The notes under the pieces are model-generated. The model was not told the origin of the DNA. It was given only the letters and a program-made list of their open reading frames with translations, and did not search any database. Below, in pieces: positions 1 through 5,749 of a stretch of 12,914 nt of DNA. The translations under genes and the position numbers were made by a program. Position 1 is the stretch's first letter. Every line of letters begins with the position of its first letter. Source of the stretch: Chloroflexota bacterium (GTDB lineage Bacteria > Chloroflexota > Dormibacteria > Dormibacterales > Dormibacteraceae); the NCBI GenBank assembly GCA_005880175.1, contig VBJR01000223.1, positions 1-12,914 on the forward strand, given 5' to 3'.

Positions 1-93
1 CGCGGTCAGCGCAAGAACCTGCACGACCTGCGCCGGACAGCCGTCGTCCACAACCTGCACGTCATCGCCCGCCCTCAAAAGCAGGCCGCCTGA
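1..93 (+). CDS. C-terminal end of a probable IS transposase (partial, starts before the window)
   Basis: Frame 1 is open from the first base to a TGA at 91-93 and gives 30 residues, including GQRKNLHDLRRTAVVHNL. The basic stretch followed by 'DLRRTA..HNLHVIAR' resembles the tail of DDE transposases common in actinomycetes, but the family cannot be assigned from so little sequence. The HDLRRT string also recalls the HxLRxT box of tyrosine recombinases. The stop comes only about 20 codons later, before any catalytic tyrosine could occur, so a transposase fits better. The stop lies almost on top of the point where TPR coding sequence begins, suggesting that the element or its remnant sits directly against a broken host gene. 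Confidence is limited by length. Confidence 0.4.
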   Translation, partial: RGQRKNLHDLRRTAVVHNLHVIARPQKQAA

Positions 94-97
94 CTAC

Positions 98-694
98 TTG
101 ACCGACGTTCTAGGTCCTGACCACCCACATACGGCTGACACACTTGTCCACTTGGGGATGGTCCAGTTGGACAGCGGCGAGCCGCAGGCCGCCAAACTGC
201 TGCTACAGCGCGCGCTGGCACTGGACCTGCATGTGTTCGGCAAAGACCACCTTCGTACGGCTCGCAGCATGGCAGGCCTGGCCGGGGCACTATTGGAGAC
301 AGGCGAGATCGACGCTGCCAGGCGGTACGGGGAAGAGGCCCTGGCGGTCCGACAGAAGCTGCTCGGTTCGCATCACCCCGATGTCGGCGGCAGCCTCGCC
401 GACCAGGGCTGGCTGTGGCACGCGGATGGAGACTCCGCTACCGCGCGTTCGTTGCTTGAGCGTGCGGTGACGATTATGCAAAGTACGGTCGGGCCGCGCC
501 ACTTTCTCACCGGCCGCTGCCAGTACAAGCTTGCTGTCGTTCTCCGCGGCTGTAAGGATGACCTTGCGGCGGCTCAGCTCTTGGAGGGTGCTGTGGTCGC
601 CCTTGAGGAAGCTCTGGGCCCGGACCATCGATGGACGATCGAGAGCGTCCGCACGTTGCGGGAGCTGCGTGATCAGAAGCCCTCCGATCGCTAG
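98..694 (+). CDS. 5'-truncated TPR-repeat protein (kinesin-light-chain type), probable remnant
   Basis: The product has 198 residues, almost all of them four full TPR units of about 42 residues plus a partial fifth. The units are marked by the recurring 'LGPDHP'-type turn: LGPDHPHT near residue 5, FGKDHLRT near 47, LGSHHPDV near 89, VGPRHFLT near 131 and LGPDHRWT near 173. Such arrays usually form the C-terminal part of large actinomycete NB-ARC/TPR or FxSxx-COOH-type proteins and mediate protein contacts. Here only the array is present. The TTG at 98 has no convincing ribosome binding site, and the frame stays open upstream into sequence that is clearly transposase in another frame. TPR-like sequence begins at about 92, next to the transposase stop. 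I read this as a gene beheaded by insertion or deletion and probably not expressed as an intact protein. A/T-ending codons are more frequent than in the cluster genes. It has no evident link to the peptide pathway. Confidence 0.6.
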   Translation: MTDVLGPDHPHTADTLVHLGMVQLDSGEPQAAKLLLQRALALDLHVFGKDHLRTARSMAGLAGALLETGEIDAARRYGEEALAVRQKLLGSHHPDVGGSLADQGWLWHADGDSATARSLLERAVTIMQSTVGPRHFLTGRCQYKLAVVLRGCKDDLAAAQLLEGAVVALEEALGPDHRWTIESVRTLRELRDQKPSDR

Positions 695-735
695 TGGCGG
701 GCTGCAGCTGCACTCTCGCTCGCCTCCCTCCATGC

Positions 736-873
736 GCCGACCGGGCGGTGGAGGTCTTCGCGGACCGCGGATACGAGGCGCCCGACCGCGACCTGCGCGG
801 GCTGCCGGTGGCCGGCCTGGGCTATCGCTGGATCCGCCTGCGCCGTGGGCCCGTCCGGACCGGCGGCAGCTGA
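736..873 (+). pseudogene. Remnant of a GH13 alpha-amylase/glucosyltransferase-like C-terminus
   Basis: Frame 1 from 736 to the TGA at 871-873 encodes about 45 residues that read like real protein: 'AVEVFADRGYEAP', then 'LRGLPVAGLGYRWIRLRR' and a short tail. A 'vfadr.Y ... L.l.gyGYRWIRLR' ending is what I associate with the C-terminal beta-sandwich of trehalose-synthase-like and other GH13 alpha-glucan enzymes of actinomycetes. Nothing upstream in any + frame continues the domain, there is no start codon with a ribosome binding site, and the piece follows the TPR remnant by only about 40 bases. It therefore looks like a leftover of a deleted gene. The family call rests on pattern memory of a short stretch. 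Confidence 0.35.
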
Positions 874-1256
874 CGGGAGACCGGCTGCCCGCGGCTGCCG
901 GACCGGCAGTCCGCCTCGCCTTCCGCGGACCTCGATCCGGCCGTCGCGAACCCGGGCCTGGAGCCGGAGCTGCGGATAGGTCGCCGCCCCTCGGACGCAG
1001 GCGCCATCGGCGAGCCGGAACCGGGACCATGCCACGGGCGGGTGACGATCCCGTCGCGCTCCCTCCCTGATCACCACGGCCGTGGATCAAGGGTTACCTC
1101 GCTATGGCATCGCCCCACCGCTTGGTAGGGTGAGGGCGCCACGCGCGGTGGCCCACCTCGACTCGACGGGGCGGTCGCTGCGCGGTTCAGGCGGGGACTG
1201 GGCGGTCCTGTGTGACGGGCGGGATCGACCCTCCATTGCATGTGAGGGGTGGCCAG
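874..1256. other. Gene-free stretch upstream of the regulator gene
   Basis: I find no credible gene in these 383 bases. Open frames exist on both strands, but they have low-complexity Arg/Gly/Pro/Ala-rich translations typical of GC-rich non-coding or decayed DNA. Two things stand out: a palindrome at 1069-1088 (listed separately), and a good ribosome binding site (GAGGGG at 1244-1249) for the gene starting at 1257. A promoter for that gene probably lies here, but I cannot point to a convincing -35/-10 pair. Confidence 0.5.
1069..1088. promoter_or_regulatory. GATC-flanked palindrome upstream of the regulator gene
   Basis: CCACGGCCGTGG at 1074-1085 is a perfect 12-base palindrome. GATC lies on both sides, at 1069-1072 and 1085-1088, so the whole is symmetrical apart from one extra base on the left. 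It sits about 170 bases before the regulator start, a reasonable place for an operator. No T-run follows, so a classical terminator is less likely. GC-rich palindromes of this size also occur by chance. Confidence 0.25.
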
Positions 1257-1964
1257 ATGACTACCGTCCGATCGGAGCTGCACACGACCGACGTGCGCCT
1301 GCCGGCCAGCCGGCCGGCCCTGCCGCTCGACCAACGTGAGGCCGCGCTGCTCACCGAGCGCATCCGCGCCGCGACCCGGCGCGTCTGCCTGCTCCTGCTC
1401 AAGGCGCACGAGGGGCGGGCCTGGATCGCGCTCGGGTATTCGAGCTGGAACCAGTACGTTCGCTCCGAGTTCAGCATCAGCAGGAGCCGTTCGTACGAGC
1501 TCCTGGACCAGGCGCGGGTGGTCCTGCGGCTGCGCGATGCCGCCGGGACGCAGACCGTGCCCGAGGTGTCCGCGTATCTCGCTCTGCACATCAAGCCTCG
1601 GCTCGGCCAGATCGCTCAGGACATCCAGGAGCGCGTGGAGCAGGCCGCCGACCAGGATGCGGGTCCCGATGCGGCCGCGATCATGGCCAGCGTGCTGGAC
1701 GAGGAGCGGCGCGTGATCGCGCGCCGGCGTCCCGCCGTGCGGGCCCGCCGCGAGCTGGCCCGCGTCATCGCCGAGGACAACCTCAGCCACCTCTCGGACG
1801 CCATCGAGCTCCTCTCCAGCATGCCCGAGCCACAGCAGGTCGTCGAGCTGATGCACCAGGTCGACTTCTCGCAGCGGCACAATCTTGCCCCGGCCCTGCA
1901 CTGGCTGAACGAGTTCGTCGCCGAGTGGAACCGCTCGCCGGCCGAACCGCTCCGGCGCGACTGA
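1257..1964 (+). CDS. Putative helix-turn-helix DNA-binding regulator
   Basis: The product has 235 residues, is basic and largely helical, and has no signal peptide or membrane segment. The ATG at 1257 is preferred over an in-frame upstream start at 1212, because GAGGGG at 1244-1249 lies 7 bases before it and the extra 15 residues look non-native. Residues about 45 to 85 carry 'GRAWIALGYSSWNQYV' and 'FSISRSRSYELLDQARVV'. A tryptophan-containing helix, a short turn, then a helix with 'SRSRSYELL' resembles the N-terminal HTH region of ParB/KorB-like and related actinomycete regulators. Residues about 140 to 215 form charged amphipathic helices that could dimerise. I cannot name a family: it is not a SARP, LuxR, TetR or typical StrR protein by sequence. 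Its place just before the biosynthetic operon, with a palindromic repeat cluster in the following gap, suggests a pathway-specific regulator (inference). Confidence 0.55.
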   Translation: MTTVRSELHTTDVRLPASRPALPLDQREAALLTERIRAATRRVCLLLLKAHEGRAWIALGYSSWNQYVRSEFSISRSRSYELLDQARVVLRLRDAAGTQTVPEVSAYLALHIKPRLGQIAQDIQERVEQAADQDAGPDAAAIMASVLDEERRVIARRRPAVRARRELARVIAEDNLSHLSDAIELLSSMPEPQQVVELMHQVDFSQRHNLAPALHWLNEFVAEWNRSPAEPLRRD

Positions 1965-2004
1965 CGACCGCCCGGTAGCACGTCCATGCGGGCCTGAACC
2001 TCCT

Positions 2005-2058
2005 CCCGGACACGTCCGGACATGTCCGGAACACCGGACACGCCCGGACCGCCGGACG
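2005..2058. repeat. CCGGA repeat cluster with a perfect 16-base palindrome; candidate operator
   Basis: Six CCGGA cores start at 2006, 2016, 2026, 2034, 2044 and 2052, giving spacings of 10, 10, 8, 10 and 8 bases. Several belong to longer units CCGGACACG or CCGGACATG. Positions 2015-2030 read TCCGGACATGTCCGGA, a perfect palindrome. The cluster lies 40 to 95 bases after the regulator gene and about 135 to 190 bases before the start of the operon. Spacing close to one helical turn would place several sites on one face of the DNA. I infer an operator for a dimeric or multimeric regulator, with the product of 1257-1964 as first candidate. The bases could also be read as a proline-rich N-terminal extension of the next gene, which I consider unlikely (see that gene). 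Confidence 0.5.
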
Positions 2059-2086
2059 AGCTGGAAACGCCAGCAGCCGCCCCGGC

Positions 2087-2115
2087 TTGCGACTCAGCCC
2101 GCTCCTGTGTATTCC
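2087..2115 (+). promoter_or_regulatory. Candidate operon promoter
   Basis: TTGCGA at 2087-2092 and TATTCC at 2110-2115 are separated by 17 bases, the ideal distance for a primary-sigma promoter, and are locally AT-richer than their surroundings. The pair is just downstream of the CCGGA repeat cluster and about 78 bases before the GTG start of the oxygenase gene, leaving room for a short leader. The -10 match is weak (TATTCC against TATAAT), so this is only a candidate. Confidence 0.28.
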
Positions 2116-2175
2116 TGGTCAGGTCGCTCCCATTCGATCCGGCGCTGACAGTCGGATCGCGAGGATTGTTCACAC

Positions 2176-2182
2176 AGAGGAG
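2176..2182 (+). promoter_or_regulatory. Ribosome binding site that decides the oxygenase start
   Basis: AGAGGAG, 10 bases before GTG 2193. No comparable Shine-Dalgarno sequence precedes the more upstream ATG at 2022, which falls inside the palindrome. This favours the 348-residue form of the oxygenase. Confidence 0.6.
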
Positions 2183-2192
2183 CTCGATAGCC

Positions 2193-3239
2193 GTGCAGCA
2201 AGAGGCGCTCGTTTGCCACATCGAGATGGACGATGCCGTCCTCGACCGCAGCCGGGAGCTGGTGCGCGAGGTTGCCAGCTGCCACGACACCGTCGAGGAC
2301 AGGACGTTCCTGGAGCTGGCCTCCACCTATGCGCAGGACCTGCCCAGAGCGCTCCGTCAGCCGCTCAATCGGTTCCGCCTCGCGGAGCCCGCCAGCCTCT
2401 GCGTCGTGAGCGGCTGGCCCGTCGACGACGACCGCATCGGTCCCACGCCCACTCACTGGGAATCGAAGCCGGTCCCGTCGCCAGCCCTGGAGGAGGAGAT
2501 CTTCTTCTTCCTCTGCGGTTCCCTGCTCGGCGACCCGCTCGGCTGGGCGACGCAGCAGGACGGCTACGTGATGCACGACCTGCTGCCGATCCGGGGCCAC
2601 GAGCAGGAGCAGCTCGGCTCCAGCAGCGAGACCGTGCTCACCTGGCACACGGAGGACGCCTTCCACCCCTACCGCGCCGACTACGTGTCCCTGATGTGCC
2701 TGCGCAACCCGAACAACGTCCAGACGACCGTCGCGGCGGGCGCGGCGATCGAGCTCGACGACGACGTCAAGCACGTCCTGTTCGAGCCCCGCTTCACCAT
2801 CCGGCCGGACGAGTCCCACCTGCCGAAGAACCGCTCGTACGCGCCGAAGCAGGACGAGATCTCGCAGGAGCTGCTGACCCGCTCGTACGAACGGATCGAG
2901 CGGATGAACGAGCATCCAGAGCCGATCCCGGTGCTGTTCGGCGACCCCGAGCGGCCGTACCTGCGCCTGGACCCGTACTTCATGGAGCGGCCGCGGGACG
3001 ACGAGGCCAGGCACGCGCTGGACACGCTGGTGGCCGCGATCGACCGCGAGCTGACCGGCGTCGCGCTGCGGCCGGGAGAGCTCTGCTTCATCGACAACTT
3101 CAAGGCCGTGCACGGCCGCCAGCCGTTCCACGCCAGCTATGACGGCCGGGATCGCTGGATGAAGCGTCTCAACATCGTCAGGGACGTGCGCAAGTCGCGT
3201 GATGCGCGCCAGCAGGCGGCGTCGCGAATCATCGTCTGA
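2193..3239 (+). CDS. vioC: Arginine beta-hydroxylase-type Fe(II)/2-oxoglutarate oxygenase (VioC-like)
   Basis: This 348-residue protein belongs to the clavaminate-synthase-like oxygenases that hydroxylate free basic amino acids (VioC, OrfP, MppO, AsnO). VioC makes (3S)-3-hydroxy-L-arginine, the first step to capreomycidine. Iron ligands are visible: H152 and E154 in [20 protein letters not shown], and H307 in 'AVHGRQPF'. A conserved 'WMKRLNI' near residue 325 carries the arginine expected to hold 2-oxoglutarate. I chose GTG 2193 because AGAGGAG (2176-2182) lies 10 bases upstream and the resulting length fits VioC (about 358). A frame start at 2022 would add 57 low-complexity residues translated from the operator-like repeat. 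The gene opens the operon, and the VioD-like gene two genes downstream strongly supports arginine as substrate. The region '[10 protein letters not shown]' (about residue 255) should contain guanidine-contacting acids. I cannot tell whether the full VioC pattern is kept, so a related basic substrate is possible. Confidence 0.85.
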   Translation: MQQEALVCHIEMDDAVLDRSRELVREVASCHDTVEDRTFLELASTYAQDLPRALRQPLNRFRLAEPASLCVVSGWPVDDDRIGPTPTHWESKPVPSPALEEEIFFFLCGSLLGDPLGWATQQDGYVMHDLLPIRGHEQEQLGSSSETVLTWHTEDAFHPYRADYVSLMCLRNPNNVQTTVAAGAAIELDDDVKHVLFEPRFTIRPDESHLPKNRSYAPKQDEISQELLTRSYERIERMNEHPEPIPVLFGDPERPYLRLDPYFMERPRDDEARHALDTLVAAIDRELTGVALRPGELCFIDNFKAVHGRQPFHASYDGRDRWMKRLNIVRDVRKSRDARQQAASRIIV

Positions 3240-3264
3240 CAACCAGGGATGGGAGGAGGCTGCG

Positions 3265-3513
3265 ATGGCATTCGAAGACGACGACGACACGACCGAGTAC
3301 CGCGTGGTGCTCAACGACGAGGAGCAGTACTCGATCTGGCCGGCCTACATGACCGTTCCCGCGGGCTGGCGCGACGCGGGCAAGCAGGGCGTGAAGGCTG
3401 ACTGTCTCGCCTACGTCGAACGGGTATGGACCGACATGCGCCCGCTGAGCCTCCGCAGGCAGATGCAGGCGGCGAGCGCTGACGGCGCGCCCGATTCAGG
3501 AGGTCTGTCATGA
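3265..3513 (+). CDS. mbtH: MbtH-like NRPS accessory protein
   Basis: The 82-residue protein shows the MbtH signature in order: '[19 protein letters not shown]' (residues about 18-36), then '[21 protein letters not shown]'. The conserved tryptophans of 'SIWP', 'PAGW' and 'VWTDMRP' are all present. MbtH proteins bind NRPS adenylation domains and help them fold and activate amino acids. The ATG at 3265 is 5 bases after a strong GGGAGGAGG (3251-3259). An earlier in-frame start at 3199 would overlap the oxygenase gene and is unnecessary. The stop overlaps the next start (ATGA at 3510-3513), so the two are probably translationally coupled. Its presence shows that at least one adenylation domain downstream is likely to be MbtH-dependent. 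The C-terminal dozen residues after 'QMQAAS' are not conserved in the family. Confidence 0.95.
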   Translation: MAFEDDDDTTEYRVVLNDEEQYSIWPAYMTVPAGWRDAGKQGVKADCLAYVERVWTDMRPLSLRRQMQAASADGAPDSGGLS

Positions 3514-4577
3514 CTGAGACGCTCAAAGCGAACCGGGTCGCGCCCGAGACGGTGGACTTCACCGACCGCGAGCCGCTGGACGCCTGGGCCAACTATCGGG
3601 ACAGCGGACTGTCCCGGATGATCACGTCGATGCACCTCTGCATGGCCCTGCAGGCCGTGCACGAGACCGGGCTGCTGAACCGGCTGCGCGACGGCATCGA
3701 CGTCACCGACCGGCGCTCGCTCGAGCGCATGCACGCGCCGATGGTCAGGGAGCTCCTCCAGTACCTCGCCGTCCACGGCGTCGTGGCGGAGGCGGGCGGC
3801 CGCTACACCCTCACGCCGCTCGGGCGCCGCTTCGCGGACGACGTCGCGCTCGCCCAGCTCGGCTTCTACGTGGAGGCGTACGGCCCGGTCCTGCACCGGC
3901 TCCCGCAGCTCCTCAGCGGCGAGGCCAGATACGGCCAGGACCTGCTGCGCGACGGCGAGGCGCTGGGCCGCCACTGCTCCGTGCTGGGCCGCGTGTTCTT
4001 CGCGGCCATGATCAAGGACAGCCTGCGCCGGCACCGCTCGCGGCGCGTGCTCGACCTCGGCTGCGGCTCCGGCGGACTGCTGCTGGACCTGTGCCGCGAG
4101 CACCCGGACACCTGCGGCGTGGGCATCGACCTCTCGGGCGCGGCGGTGGAGTACGCGCGGCGCATGGCCGCGGTCACCGACGCCGGCGGCCGGCTGCAGT
4201 TCCACGTCCGCGACGCCTTCCGGCCGGACACCTGGCCCGACGCCGCCAGGGAGCCCGACGCCATCACCGCCATCGGCATCCTCCACGAGCTCTTCCGGGA
4301 CGGCGACGACGCGATGGTCGAGCTGCTGAACGCGTTCGCCGCCCGCCTGCGGCCGCGTCAGGGCGTCCTGGTCCTGCTCGAGCCCGAGATCCGCTACGAG
4401 ACCCAGGAGAACGACTCCGACTTCTTCCTCATCCACCTGGCGACGGAGCAGGGCATGCCACGCCGGCGCGAGGGCTGGCTGGAGCTGTTCGAGCGGACGG
4501 ACTTCCGCTGCGAGCGCGTGCTGTCGCGGCCGGGCGCCGGTCCGCGGTGCGCCGTCTTCGAGCTGGTGCCGGCGTAG
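3510..4577 (+). CDS. SAM-dependent alpha-keto acid C-methyltransferase (MppJ/MrsA-like)
   Basis: The protein has 355 residues. Residues about 30 to 115 form a helical/winged-helix dimerisation domain ('[19 protein letters not shown]', '[10 protein letters not shown]'). The class I methyltransferase fold follows, with SAM motif '[10 protein letters not shown]' at 180-189 and the ribose-binding acid in 'VGIDLS' near 208. This architecture matches enzymes that methylate the beta-carbon of alpha-keto acids before transamination: MppJ (phenylpyruvate), MrsA (5-guanidino-2-oxopentanoate), DptI/GlmT (2-oxoglutarate) and SgvM (4-methyl-2-oxovalerate). H259 ('GILHELF') and H309 ('[10 protein letters not shown]') are 50 residues apart, close to the spacing of the iron-binding histidines I recall for MppJ, so a metal site is plausible. 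AGGAGG (3498-3503) is well placed and the start overlaps mbtH. The likely outcome is a beta-methyl amino acid after one of the cluster's aminotransferases acts. The substrate cannot be read from the sequence, and an O- or N-methyltransferase remains possible. Confidence 0.72.
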   Translation: MTETLKANRVAPETVDFTDREPLDAWANYRDSGLSRMITSMHLCMALQAVHETGLLNRLRDGIDVTDRRSLERMHAPMVRELLQYLAVHGVVAEAGGRYTLTPLGRRFADDVALAQLGFYVEAYGPVLHRLPQLLSGEARYGQDLLRDGEALGRHCSVLGRVFFAAMIKDSLRRHRSRRVLDLGCGSGGLLLDLCREHPDTCGVGIDLSGAAVEYARRMAAVTDAGGRLQFHVRDAFRPDTWPDAAREPDAITAIGILHELFRDGDDAMVELLNAFAARLRPRQGVLVLLEPEIRYETQENDSDFFLIHLATEQGMPRRREGWLELFERTDFRCERVLSRPGAGPRCAVFELVPA

Positions 4578-4591
4578 GGGCGGACAGAGGG

Positions 4592-5749
4592 ATGCTGACC
4601 CCGGACGACTGGCTGACGCGCCTCCGGACGCCGGCCCTGCTGGAGCAGTGGTACCGGGACCACCCGGAGACGGACGTCATCGACATCTCGTCCAGCGGCG
4701 TGCGGCCGTTCCGACTCGGCGAGCTGCTCGACGTGCTCGGCCTGGCCGGCGACGTGCTGGGCGACGTGCTGCTGTGCGACGGGCTGCCCGCCGGCGGTCT
4801 GGAGCTGCGCCAGGCCGTCGCCGGCCGCCTGGGCCTGGCCGACGCCGGCCGCGTCATGACCACGCACGGTTCGAGCGAGGGCATCTTCCTGGCGCTGTCC
4901 GCGCTGCTGGAGCCCGGCGACGAGATCGTCACGCTCGACCCGGTCTACCACTCCCTGCGATCGCTGGCGGAGGCGCGCGGCTGCCAGGTCCGCCTGTGGT
5001 CGCTGCGCACGGAGGACGGCTTCGCGGCGTGCGTGGACCGCCTGGACGCGGTGCTGACCCACCGGACGCGCGCCGTCGTCGTGAACTTCCCGCACAACCC
5101 CACCGGCGTCACGCTGACGCCCGGCGACCTGGACCGTCTGCTGGCGATGGTCGCGGACGCCTCCGCGTACCTGGTCTGGGACGCGGCGTTCGCCGAGCTC
5201 GCGCACGACGCGCCGCCGCTGCCGGACCCGTCGCTCCGCTACGAACGCACGATCTCCACGGGAACGCTGTCCAAGGCGTACGGCCTGCCCGGCCTCCGCG
5301 TGGGCTGGGTGGTCGCGCCCGGCGACGTGATCGACCGGAGCATCGCGCTCAAGGACCGGACCACCCTGTCGCTCTCGCCGCTCACCGAGCTGATCGCGTC
5401 GCGGGCGCTGACCGGTGCCGACCGCCTGCTCGCGCTGCGGCTGCCGGAGGCCCGCAGGAACCTCGACGCGCTGGCCGCGTGGGCCGGCGAGCGACCCGGC
5501 CAGGTCGGCTGGACCCGGCCCGCAGGCGGGGTCTGCTCGTTCGTCCGGCTCCCGGACGAGGACGACGTGGCGTTCTGCCGGAGCCTGGCCCGGGAGCGCG
5601 GCGTGGTCCTGGTGCCCGGCCTCGCGTTCGACTCGCCCGGCCACGCGCGGCTCGGGTTCGGCGTGCCCGCGGACGTGTTCGACCGCGGGCTGGACGAGCT
5701 GGGCCGGCACCTCGAGCGGCGGCCGGCGGCGTCGGGGAGCGTCCGATGA
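4592..5749 (+). CDS. vioD: Capreomycidine synthase-like PLP enzyme (VioD-like)
   Basis: This 385-residue fold-type I PLP enzyme is closest in pattern to VioD of viomycin and OrfR of streptothricin biosynthesis, which convert 3-hydroxy-L-arginine to capreomycidine by beta-elimination and ring closure. Signatures are 'DISSSGVRPFRLGEL' near residue 31, 'MTTHGSSEGIFLALSALL' near 89, 'VVNFPHNPTGV' near 160 with the PLP-binding Asn, 'YLVWDAAF' near 192, the Schiff-base K228 in 'GTLSKAYGLPGLRVGW', and 'TLSLSPLTELIASRAL' near 255. The DISSSGV and SLSPLTELIA strings separate it from ordinary aminotransferases. It lies 14 bases after the methyltransferase, with a mediocre ribosome binding site (GGGGCGGA, 4577-4584), and overlaps the next gene by 4 bases. 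With the VioC-like gene in the same operon, capreomycidine (or epicapreomycidine) is the expected product; stereochemistry cannot be read from sequence. Confidence 0.85.
   Translation: MLTPDDWLTRLRTPALLEQWYRDHPETDVIDISSSGVRPFRLGELLDVLGLAGDVLGDVLLCDGLPAGGLELRQAVAGRLGLADAGRVMTTHGSSEGIFLALSALLEPGDEIVTLDPVYHSLRSLAEARGCQVRLWSLRTEDGFAACVDRLDAVLTHRTRAVVVNFPHNPTGVTLTPGDLDRLLAMVADASAYLVWDAAFAELAHDAPPLPDPSLRYERTISTGTLSKAYGLPGLRVGWVVAPGDVIDRSIALKDRTTLSLSPLTELIASRALTGADRLLALRLPEARRNLDALAAWAGERPGQVGWTRPAGGVCSFVRLPDEDDVAFCRSLARERGVVLVPGLAFDSPGHARLGFGVPADVFDRGLDELGRHLERRPAASGSVR

Noticed and set aside
1..93. Tyrosine recombinase reading of the HDLRRT motif
   Set aside because: The frame stops about 20 residues after the motif, too early for the catalytic tyrosine, and the following 'VVHNLHVIARP' does not resemble a recombinase C-terminus.
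691..1077. Minus-strand open frame of 128 residues in the left flank
   Set aside because: Its translation is Arg/Ala/Gly-rich without family motifs, and there is no good ribosome binding site. Open frames of this size are common by chance in GC-rich DNA.
2022..2192. N-terminal extension of the oxygenase starting at ATG 2022
   Set aside because: It would add 57 low-complexity, proline-rich residues encoded by the CCGGA repeat cluster. The ATG has no ribosome binding site, whereas GTG 2193 has AGAGGAG upstream and gives the family's usual length.
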